Below, piece by piece: positions 6,085 to 12,898 of a stretch of 16,951 nucleotides of DNA; positions within the stretch are counted from its first letter, which is position 1; every line of letters starts with the position of its first letter. The notes under the pieces were generated by a model. That model saw only the letters and a list, made by a program, of their open reading frames with translations, was not told where the DNA came from and searched no databases. Made by a program: the position numbers and the translations under genes. The DNA is from Pseudomonadota bacterium (GTDB lineage Bacteria; Pseudomonadota; Alphaproteobacteria; Rhizobiales; Xanthobacteraceae). The stretch is from assembly GCA_023431725.1 (NCBI GenBank), contig JAEYVN010000458.1, positions 1-16,951 on the forward strand, read 5' to 3'.

Positions 6085-7236
6085 GTGACGCAGGATGTGA
6101 TCGTGGTCGGCCTCGGCGCCATGGGCAGCGCAGCGCTTTACCACCTGGCCCGACGCAATATCCGCGTGCTCGGCATTGAACGCTTCGAACCCGGCCACGA
6201 CCGCGGCTCTTCGCATGGCCGCACGCGTATCATCCGGCACGGCTATTTCGAACATCCCTCCTATGTGCCGTTGGTGCGGCGAGCCGCGGCGCTGTGGCGC
6301 GAGCTTGAGCAAGAGTCCGGTCAGGGCCTGATGACCGTGACCGGCATCGCCGAAATCGGCAAACCGGACTCGACACTGATCAAGGGCACGCTAGCCGCGT
6401 CCCGCGAACATCAGTTGCCACATGATATCCTGTCCGCACGCGACCTGATGACACGCTATCCGGCGTTTCAGATCCCGGACGATTACGTCGCGGTCGTGCA
6501 ACCCGACGGCGGCTTCGTGCAGGCGGAAGACGGTATCCGCGCGCATCTCGAATTGGCCGTCACAGCCGGCGCCGACATGCACACAGGCGAGCGCGTCATC
6601 GCCATCGAGCAGACAGGCGATGGCGTGCGCGTCAAAACCGACAGACGCGTCTACGAAGCAGGCACAGCCATTGTCTGCGCCGGTGCATGGACCCGATCGC
6701 TGCTGCCGGAGATCAAGCTGCCACTTGAAGTGACGCGCCAGGTCCTGCTTTGGGTACAACCATCGCGACCCGATCTGTTCAGGACAGAACGGTTTCCGGT
6801 CTTCATGATCGAAAGCGAAGACGGCATTCATTACGGCTTCCCGCTGCACGACGACGACGGGCTGAAATTCGCCAAACACCATCACGCCGGCGAGATCGTC
6901 GATCCCGAGAATTACAATCGATCGATATCGGAAGCAGACGAAGCGTCGGTCATGGCGCCGATCCATCGCTTCCTGCCGGCCAGCGTCGGCCCCATCGTCG
7001 CCGCGAAGACTTGCATCTACACGATGTCTCCGGACGAGGATTTCGTGATCGACCGCGCCCCCGGTCATGATCGCATCATCATCGCCTCGCCCTGTTCCGG
7101 GCACGGCTTCAAATTTGCACCCGCAATCGGCGAGGCGTTGGCCGAATTGGCACTGACAGGGCGCACCACAAGCGATCTCAGCCGCTTCCGCATCCGCCGG
7201 TTTTCCTCCTCCGTACACCCACTGATCAACGAGTAA
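6085..7236 (+). CDS. solA: Monomeric sarcosine oxidase / N-methyl-L-tryptophan oxidase-like flavoenzyme
   Basis: FAD-dependent amine oxidase of the DAO superfamily that would demethylate an N-methyl amino acid, giving formaldehyde and H2O2. The 383-residue product has the GxGxxG dinucleotide motif VVGLGAMGS (7-15), TRIIR (47-51, matching MSOX Arg49/Arg52), the GLK-x3-H pair (Lys261, His265, matching the oxygen-activating Lys265 and His269 of MSOX), KTCIYT with Cys310 at the covalent-flavin position (MSOX Cys315), and SGHGFKFAP (338-346). GTG 6085 is chosen because GGAAGA lies about seven bases upstream and it begins directly before the beta strand of the FAD domain; an upstream start at 6019 would add 22 unlikely residues. 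Whether sarcosine, pipecolate, N-methyltryptophan or another amine is the substrate cannot be decided. Confidence 0.9.
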   Translation: MTQDVIVVGLGAMGSAALYHLARRNIRVLGIERFEPGHDRGSSHGRTRIIRHGYFEHPSYVPLVRRAAALWRELEQESGQGLMTVTGIAEIGKPDSTLIKGTLAASREHQLPHDILSARDLMTRYPAFQIPDDYVAVVQPDGGFVQAEDGIRAHLELAVTAGADMHTGERVIAIEQTGDGVRVKTDRRVYEAGTAIVCAGAWTRSLLPEIKLPLEVTRQVLLWVQPSRPDLFRTERFPVFMIESEDGIHYGFPLHDDDGLKFAKHHHAGEIVDPENYNRSISEADEASVMAPIHRFLPASVGPIVAAKTCIYTMSPDEDFVIDRAPGHDRIIIASPCSGHGFKFAPAIGEALAELALTGRTTSDLSRFRIRRFSSSVHPLINE

Positions 7237-7309
7237 TGCGGACCTCATTGCCTTTACCGGCGGAATCCCCCACATCGCTACCACGCAGGGCGGAGCGGCG
7301 GAGCAGGTC

Positions 7310-8578
7310 ATGTTGGTGACGGAGATGGCTGTTGCCGAACGGGCAAATCAGACGCCATCGCGTCCGATCCGTTTCATCGGCGCAGACAAGGACTACTGGC
7401 GCATCCTGGTTCGCGGCGCCCTTTTCCTCATGGTAACGCTCGGGCTGTATCGCTTCTGGCTCGCGACCGACATTCGCCGTTTCCTGTGGGCGCATACTGC
7501 GATTGACAGCGAGCCGTTCGAATATTCCGGCACGGCGATCGAATTGCTTCAGGGCTTTCTCATAGCCATCGCTTTATTGCTGCCGATCTATACGATCTTC
7601 CTCATCACGGTCCTCGATCTGGGACCGTTCGGAAATCTGCTGAGCGCCTCCGCGGTCTTGCTGCTCGTCTTTCTCAGCCAGTACGGCATCTATCTTGCCC
7701 GGCGCTACCGCCTGACACGCACTGTGTTTCGCGGCTTGCGGTTTCACCAAACCGGCTCGGCCGTGCGTTATTCGATCTGCGCCGTGTGGTGGTGGTCACT
7801 GACAGCTGTGACACTCGGATTAGCGTATCCCTTCAACCGCGCCGCACTTGAGCGTTTCAAGATGCGCAACACCTATTACGGCGATCTGCAGGGACGTTTC
7901 GAGGGCTCAGGCTGGCAGCTTTTCCTGCGCGGCTTCGTGTTGTGGCTGCTGGTGATATTTCCGGTACTTGCTTCGCTGTCGTCATTCGCGCTTGTGGACT
8001 GGGGCGCGGCGATCGACGCGACGCGAGGCGGCGGCGATGTTCTGGGACGTGTGGAAGATGCAAGCCCCGGTTTTCTGGTCGCCGTCGGTTTCGGCATCAT
8101 CGCCATTGTCGCCAGCATCATTCTGGCGCTGCTGCTCCTGCCGGTCTTCCATGCCATCATCACGCGCTGGTGGGTGTCGGGCGTGCGATTTGGCGACATT
8201 GTCGCGGTCTCGCATCTGCGGACCCGTGATGTCTACGCCGCCTATCTGCGCTTCGTTGGCTATGTGCTGCTGTTCGCCCTGCTGATCGGGGTGCTGGCTT
8301 TGGTCGGCCTGTTCATCATCGGCCTGACCGCTGCTACGGTCTCATCGGAGATATCCGAGATCGTCACCGTGCTGCTGATGGTCGGCATCTATGTTGTGTC
8401 GGCGCTCGGCCTCTCGACGTTGTATCAAGCGATTGTCTCCCTGACGATGTGGAAGCTCACGGCTGAATCGACCGAATTGTCGAACACCGCCACGCTCGCG
8501 CAGGTTCATGCGGCCGGCGAAGCCAGTTCACCACTCGGCGAAGGCATCGCCGACATTCTCAATCTGGGTGGCATATGA
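7310..8578 (+). CDS. YjgN-family (DUF898) multi-pass membrane protein
   Basis: Inner-membrane protein of 422 residues and unknown function. Eight hydrophobic segments are visible, about 34-50, 78-101, 109-130, 155-174, 207-227, 255-285, 315-341 and 350-379. The DUF898 signature occurs twice, as expected from the family's internal duplication: VTLGLYRFW-x5-IRRFLW (42-60) and VTLGLAYPFNRAALERFKMRNTYYG split over 167-191, the latter being the block that normally ends in N-T-x-x-G. GGAG lies about nine bases before ATG 7310. Its stop codon overlaps the start of the M48 protease by four bases (ATGA at 8575-8578), so the two are translationally coupled. DUF898/M48 pairs recur across proteobacteria, suggesting that this protein is a partner or substrate-presenting unit for the protease. 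Confidence 0.9.
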   Translation: MLVTEMAVAERANQTPSRPIRFIGADKDYWRILVRGALFLMVTLGLYRFWLATDIRRFLWAHTAIDSEPFEYSGTAIELLQGFLIAIALLLPIYTIFLITVLDLGPFGNLLSASAVLLLVFLSQYGIYLARRYRLTRTVFRGLRFHQTGSAVRYSICAVWWWSLTAVTLGLAYPFNRAALERFKMRNTYYGDLQGRFEGSGWQLFLRGFVLWLLVIFPVLASLSSFALVDWGAAIDATRGGGDVLGRVEDASPGFLVAVGFGIIAIVASIILALLLLPVFHAIITRWWVSGVRFGDIVAVSHLRTRDVYAAYLRFVGYVLLFALLIGVLALVGLFIIGLTAATVSSEISEIVTVLLMVGIYVVSALGLSTLYQAIVSLTMWKLTAESTELSNTATLAQVHAAGEASSPLGEGIADILNLGGI

Positions 8579-9699
8579 CCGGCAACGCACCACGCTCATG
8601 CGCCGCCGTCTATTTCGACGGTGTTACGTCGGCCCGTCACGCGGTGACGATCGCGCTGACCGCTGATGGCGTCATCATCCGCGACAAGAATGGCGCGATC
8701 ATCGATGAATGGCCCTATCCGCGGATGAAGCACCTGTCCGCACCGGAGCACATTTTCCGCATCGGTCTGCGCAAGAGTCCAAACCTTGCCCGTCTTGAGG
8801 TCTACGACCAGGACGTCGCGCATGAGATCGATCTCGCCTGCCCCGACATCGATCGAAGTGGTGCCAGCGCCCGCGCGATGCGGCGAAAGGCCATCGGCTT
8901 GAGCTTCCTGGCAGCCGTATCCCTGTTCCTTGTCGGCGCCTACGGTGTTTCGCTTCTGGCCGATCGCATCGCCCTGCTGGTCCCCCAAGGCATCGAGCAG
9001 CGGTTGGGCGCGGCCGCCGATGCGCAGGTCCGGTCCATGCTCGATGACGGTCCTCCCGGCCGACCGCTGGATTGTGGCATCGCGGGCGTCGAGAGGCCAG
9101 GTGACGCAGCGTTCGAAAAGCTGATGGACCAATTGCAGACCGCCGCCGGCCTCGACATTCCGCTGCAGGCGTCGGTGGTCCGCCGCAAGGAGGCCAATGC
9201 CATCGCCCTGCCCGGCGGACATATCTACGTCTTCCAGGGTCTGATCGATCAGGCGCATACCGTCGACGAGGTGGCAGGCGTCATCGCCCACGAACTCGGC
9301 CATGTTGCCCATCGTGACGGAACCCGCGCGATCCTGCAGGCCTCGGGGCTGTCACTCGTCTTCGGCATGTTGCTGGGAGACTTCGTCGGCGGCGGTGCAG
9401 TGGTACTGGCGGCCGAATCGCTGCTGAAGTCGGCCTATTCCCGCGACAAGGAGGCTGCGGCGGACGATCTTGCGGTCAAAACCATGCTGGCGCTGAACGC
9501 CGATGCCAGGGCACTGGGGAGCTTTCTCGCACGCATCTCCGGAAAAAGCGGCCAAGGCTCGATTTTCCTCGACCATCCGGCCACCGCAGACCGGGTCGCC
9601 CGAATCAACGCCATGGCGCCGCCGCAAAAGGGTGGCGCAAGACTGCTTGACGCAGCCGAGTGGGCGGCCTTGAAACGCATTTGCTCCGGTTATCCCTAG
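8575..9699 (+). CDS. Membrane-anchored M48-family metalloprotease
   Basis: Zinc metallopeptidase of 374 residues. An N-terminal beta-rich domain (about 11-92, beginning AVYFDGVTSARHAV) of the kind attached to this M48 subgroup precedes one transmembrane helix (about 107-133). The catalytic domain follows, with H239-E-L-G-H243 (HExxH) and the third zinc ligand Glu293 in SRDKEAAAD, plus the late DHPATADRVARI stretch (333-344) matching the family's T/S-H-P-x-x-x-x-R-I. The N-domain is probably cytoplasmic and the protease domain periplasmic, as in BepA-like enzymes, though the topology is inferred. The gene overlaps the DUF898 gene by four bases. A likely task is membrane or outer-membrane protein quality control; the substrate is unknown. 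Confidence 0.92.
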   Translation: MTGNAPRSCAAVYFDGVTSARHAVTIALTADGVIIRDKNGAIIDEWPYPRMKHLSAPEHIFRIGLRKSPNLARLEVYDQDVAHEIDLACPDIDRSGASARAMRRKAIGLSFLAAVSLFLVGAYGVSLLADRIALLVPQGIEQRLGAAADAQVRSMLDDGPPGRPLDCGIAGVERPGDAAFEKLMDQLQTAAGLDIPLQASVVRRKEANAIALPGGHIYVFQGLIDQAHTVDEVAGVIAHELGHVAHRDGTRAILQASGLSLVFGMLLGDFVGGGAVVLAAESLLKSAYSRDKEAAADDLAVKTMLALNADARALGSFLARISGKSGQGSIFLDHPATADRVARINAMAPPQKGGARLLDAAEWAALKRICSGYP

Positions 9700-9742
9700 C
9701 GCGATCGGCAGATGTGGAAACCGCTTTTGCGTCCGGTCGCGC
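9699..9742. repeat. Palindromic element after the M48 gene
   Basis: A 10-bp inverted repeat GCGCGATCGG (9699-9708) / CCGGTCGCGC (9733-9742) with one T-G wobble encloses 24 bases that can form a small GTGG-aaa-CCGC inner stem. It begins on the last base of the M48 stop codon. There is no T-tract, so it is not a normal intrinsic terminator. It resembles another dispersed rhizobial palindrome with a TGTGGAAACCG...TTTTGCGTCCG core that I recall loosely; copy number cannot be judged here. Confidence 0.45.
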
Positions 9743-9777
9743 ACTGATTTACCTAGAAGACCCCGCAGGAACAGACG

Positions 9778-10650
9778 ATGGCTCGCCGCCGCCTTCCGGA
9801 TGAACCCTATTCCAAGCTCGCGATCTGGTCGCGCCGGCTCGTGCTGTTCGCCGTCGTGGCGGCGCTGCTGGCGATCATCATCGTCCGCTCCGGAATTCTC
9901 GATGTTTTGCCCGGGCTCGTGACCTTCGGCAGCGCGCTGGCCGTTGCGACTGTCGCGATCCTGTTGGCGCTGATGTCGTTCGTGACCATCTGGCGGCAGG
10001 GGCTGCGCGGACTGGGCTATGCGGTGCTCACCATCATGGTCGGCGGCATCCTGCTCGCCTACCCCGCCTACCTTGGCTACAAGGCCTACAAGTTGCCGGC
10101 GATCGCCGACATCACCACCGATGTTCTGGACCCGCCCGCCTTCGACGCCATCCGGCGGCTGCGCTCGCGCTCGACCAACCCGGTGCAATACGCCGGCCTT
10201 TATGCCGCCGAGCAGCAGCGTGACGCCTATCCCGACGTCGCGCCGCTCGAACTCACGGTGTCACCGAAGATTGCCTATGATCATGCATTGGCGCTGGTGA
10301 ACAAGCGCCGCTGGCTGATCATCGATTCACGCGAGCCAAGGCCCAACCAGCGCGAAGGCCGCATCGAGGCGGTGGCCCGCACGCCGATCATGGGCTTTCG
10401 CGACGACCTCGTGATCCGTATCCGCGGCAATGATGAGGAGGCGCGGGTCGATATGCGCTCGTCCTCACGTTACGGCTTCCACGATCTCGGCAGCAATGCG
10501 ACGCGGATCAGCACATTCCTCGACAATCTGGAAGACGACATCAACGTCGCGCTGGAGCGTGAGGAGCGACGCCGCACGCCCAAGAAGGCGCCGCCCCCGC
10601 CAGCCAAGTCGACCAAGGGGCAGCAGGCTCAGTCGCCCGCCAAACGATAA
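9778..10650 (+). CDS. DUF1499-domain membrane protein
   Basis: Inner-membrane protein of 290 residues and unknown function. Three hydrophobic helices at about 18-37, 47-71 and 80-100 are followed by a soluble DUF1499 domain: KLPAIADITTD (105-115), DPPAF (118-122), YPDVAPLELT (151-160), EAVARTPIMGFRDDLVIRI (197-215) and RVDMRSSSRYGFHDLGSNATRI (223-244, split). The tail (about 260-290) is Lys/Arg/Pro-rich and probably disordered. AGGAA seven bases upstream supports ATG 9778. It follows the M48 gene in the same direction with a 78-base gap that contains a palindromic element. Its 3' end overlaps the convergent MBL-fold gene by 22 bases. Confidence 0.88.
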   Translation: MARRRLPDEPYSKLAIWSRRLVLFAVVAALLAIIIVRSGILDVLPGLVTFGSALAVATVAILLALMSFVTIWRQGLRGLGYAVLTIMVGGILLAYPAYLGYKAYKLPAIADITTDVLDPPAFDAIRRLRSRSTNPVQYAGLYAAEQQRDAYPDVAPLELTVSPKIAYDHALALVNKRRWLIIDSREPRPNQREGRIEAVARTPIMGFRDDLVIRIRGNDEEARVDMRSSSRYGFHDLGSNATRISTFLDNLEDDINVALEREERRRTPKKAPPPPAKSTKGQQAQSPAKR

Positions 10651-11546
10651 ACGCCGGCGATCGACGGCACGCCATCGGTCAACACCATGTCGCGCGCCAC
10701 GAGATCTTCCAGATGCGCGAGCACTGACAATCCCGCCGCACCGATCAGCCGTTGATCGATGCCGATATAGATGGCCCGCACCAGGGTCGGGATATCCGCC
10801 GTTCCCTTGCCAAGCCGGTGCAGGATCGATTCCTCCCGCCCGATCCGGTGCCGGATATAGCTCTGCACGAAGCGCGGCGCATCGCGGATGACGTTGCCGT
10901 GGCCCGGGAAATAGGTTTCCTCGTTGCGGCGCGTCAGCTTGTAGAGCGAGGCCATGTAATCGCTCATGGCGCCATCCGGCGGCGCCACGATCGATGTCGA
11001 CCAGCCCATGACGTGATCGCCGGAAAACAGCGCGTTGGTTTCCCTCAGCGCATAGGCCATGTGATTGGCGCAATGGCCCGGTGTCGTGATGGCCTCGAGC
11101 GTCCAGCCATCGCCTTCGATCATCTCGCCGTCCGACAGCTTATGGTCGGGTTGGAAATCCATGTCGCCGGCCGCATCGAGCGGATTGATCTCGCCGATAT
11201 GCAGCGGTCGCGACGCACGATGTGGACCCTCGCCATAGGTTTTCGCACCGGTTGCCGCCCGGATCGCAGCCGCGGCGGGGGAATGGTCGCGATGCGTGTG
11301 CGTGAGGACGATGTGGGTGACGGTCTCGTTGCGCACGGCGTTCAGCAGCGCATCGATGTGCGCCTGATCGTCAGGCCCCGGAGCGATGATGGCGACATTG
11401 CCGCTGCCGACGATGTAGCTGACTGTACCCTTGAACGTGAAGGGGCTGGCATTGCCGGCGCAGAGCGCACGGACCTTGGGCGCGATTTCCTTGACGATCC
11501 CCGGTGCGAGGTCGAAGGTCTTGTCGAAGGGGATATCGTCGCTCAT
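10629..11546 (-). CDS. LACTB2-like metallo-beta-lactamase-fold hydrolase
   Basis: Cytoplasmic MBL-superfamily protein of 305 residues with the full binuclear zinc set: THTHRDH (82-88, HxHxDH), TPGH (155-158), SGD (175-177) and PGHG (214-217). After the MBL domain comes a helical/winged-helix region (about 225-305, starting YIRHRIGREESIL) typical of the LACTB2 branch, some members of which are single-stranded endoribonucleases or thioester/glyoxalase-like hydrolases. The substrate is not deducible. ATG 11546 follows GGAAAG about seven bases upstream; GTG 11549 is the adjacent alternative. The last codons overlap the 3' end of the convergent DUF1499 gene by 22 bases, and no terminator is present at that junction. 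It is divergent from the DUF2336 gene. Confidence 0.9.
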   Translation of the reverse strand: MSDDIPFDKTFDLAPGIVKEIAPKVRALCAGNASPFTFKGTVSYIVGSGNVAIIAPGPDDQAHIDALLNAVRNETVTHIVLTHTHRDHSPAAAAIRAATGAKTYGEGPHRASRPLHIGEINPLDAAGDMDFQPDHKLSDGEMIEGDGWTLEAITTPGHCANHMAYALRETNALFSGDHVMGWSTSIVAPPDGAMSDYMASLYKLTRRNEETYFPGHGNVIRDAPRFVQSYIRHRIGREESILHRLGKGTADIPTLVRAIYIGIDQRLIGAAGLSVLAHLEDLVARDMVLTDGVPSIAGVYRLAGD

Positions 11547-11638
11547 CACTCTTTCCAGGTTCGCTCGAATTTTAATTACACACGAAACAATCGAAGCAAA
11601 AAGAATTCAAGCATTTCGCTTATGAGGCATGACAGACC

Positions 11639-11658
11639 GGCGGATTGCCGCCTTTTTT
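11639..11658 (+). terminator. Terminator-like hairpin in the DUF2336 leader
   Basis: GGCGG (11639-11643), loop ATTG and CCGCC (11648-11652) are followed at once by six T's (11653-11658). This is a short but well-formed intrinsic-terminator shape on the plus strand, placed only 22 bases before the DUF2336 start. It could be an attenuator, the end of a short leader RNA, or chance. Confidence 0.45.
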
Positions 11659-11680
11659 GAGCGAATGCAAGAACGGAACG

Positions 11681-12832
11681 ATGCAGGACAACGCTTCTCT
11701 GATCGAGCAACTGGAGGCCGCGATCGCCGCGGGAACCCCGGAAAAACGCCTGAATGCGCTGACGCGTATCACGGACCTTTTCATCGACGGTTCGGGGCTC
11801 CACTCCCAGGATGTGATTGCACTCTTCGATGACGTTCTGTCGACGCTGATCGCCACCATCGAGGTGAATGCACGCGCACAATTGGCGCGCCGTCTCGCCC
11901 GCTGCACCGACTCCCCGCCAAGAGTGCTGCGCTCCCTTGCCTTTGATGACTCGGTCGCAGTCGCCGGCCCGGTGCTGACGAACTCGTCTCAATTGACGGA
12001 CGCCGACCTCATCGACAACGTCAACACCAAGAGCCAGGCCCATCTGCAGGCCATCACGCAGCGACAAAGCCTCAGCGAGCCCGTGACCGAGGCCATCATC
12101 GAGCGCGGCAACGACCGCGTGGTACGGCTCGTGGTGAAGAATGCCGGTGCGAATATCTCCGAGCGCGGCTACAGCAAGCTGGTCAGCAAGGCCGCCAATG
12201 ACGAAGGCCTCACACGTTACGTCGGAGCGCGCCGAGATATCCCGCGCGACCACTTCCTGAAGCTGCTTGAAACCGCATCAGCGAAGGTCCGCGCAAAGCT
12301 GATCGCGTCCAATCCGACGCTTGCAAAGGCTGTGGAAGAAACGGTCTCCGGCATTGCCGCCGATATCAGCGTCGATGTCCGCAATTCCTCCCGCGATCAC
12401 GCCAAGGCGCGCGCGCGTATCAAGCGGTTGCGTCGCACCGGACAATTCAGCGAAGCGGACCTGCATGCCTTCGCCAATGCCCAGGACTTCGAGCGCGTCG
12501 TCCTCGCCTTCTCGGCGCTCGGCGACTTCCCGATCGAACTCGTGGAGCGCGCGCTGCTCGACAAGTCGCCCGACCTGATCCTGATTCTCGGCAAAGCCGC
12601 GCAATGCTGCCGCGCCACGGTCCGATCGATGCTGCTGATGAAATCGGCCGGACGCTGCATGTCACCGATGGATCTCGACGAGATCCTCAGCCATTTCGAG
12701 CGGCTGAAGGTGAAAACTGCACGTAGTGCGCTCGAATTCTATCGGCTCCGTCTGGGCGTCGATGAAAATCCGAATGTCCCGTCCAAGCTGGCCTTGGCCT
12801 GGTACGCCGAAGCGATCCACGCGACGCTCTGA
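11681..12832 (+). CDS. DUF2336-domain protein
   Basis: Soluble, helix-rich protein of 383 residues belonging to DUF2336 (PF10098), an alphaproteobacterial family without a known function. Recognisable blocks include the N-terminal LIEQLEAAIAAGTPEKRL (helical-repeat start), LTRITDLFI, ALFDDVL, LARRLA, LRSLAFDDSVAVAGPVL and ISERGYSKLVSKA. The alternating helical units with DDSVAVAGPVL resemble HEAT-like repeats, hinting at a protein-protein scaffold. ATG 11681 gives the family's usual N-terminus; an upstream TTG at 11645 lies in the terminator-like hairpin. The Shine-Dalgarno is weak (GGAA very near the start). It is divergent from the MBL-fold gene, and its 3' end meets repeat copy 2. Confidence 0.85.
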   Translation: MQDNASLIEQLEAAIAAGTPEKRLNALTRITDLFIDGSGLHSQDVIALFDDVLSTLIATIEVNARAQLARRLARCTDSPPRVLRSLAFDDSVAVAGPVLTNSSQLTDADLIDNVNTKSQAHLQAITQRQSLSEPVTEAIIERGNDRVVRLVVKNAGANISERGYSKLVSKAANDEGLTRYVGARRDIPRDHFLKLLETASAKVRAKLIASNPTLAKAVEETVSGIAADISVDVRNSSRDHAKARARIKRLRRTGQFSEADLHAFANAQDFERVVLAFSALGDFPIELVERALLDKSPDLILILGKAAQCCRATVRSMLLMKSAGRCMSPMDLDEILSHFERLKVKTARSALEFYRLRLGVDENPNVPSKLALAWYAEAIHATL

Positions 12833-12840
12833 CTCTTTTT

Positions 12841-12898
12841 GTTTGACGCGTTTTCTTCACGCGAACCGGTATCCACTTCGCTCGAAAACGCTATGCCA
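12841..12898 (-). repeat. Dispersed palindromic intergenic repeat, copy 2
   Basis: Reverse-complement copy of the element at 1623-1681: the 47-base cores agree at 43 positions. Here the outer arms are a perfect GCGTTTTC/GAAAACGC 8-bp pair, with GCGAA/TTCGC inside. It fills the 66-base spacer between the convergent DUF2336 and dehydratase genes. On the minus strand its left end begins directly after the dehydratase TGA stop codon. The same placement as copy 1, at the tail of two convergent genes, suggests a two-way transcription-end role. Confidence 0.75.

Noticed and set aside
10752..11660. 302-residue plus-strand open frame opposite the MBL-fold gene
   Set aside because: The MBL frame has all zinc-binding motifs; this one has none and is a shadow frame.
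11629..11832. 67-residue plus-strand open frame overlapping the start of DUF2336
   Set aside because: No known domain beyond the first residues and a very short SD spacing; kept only as a possible leader frame in the attenuation finding.
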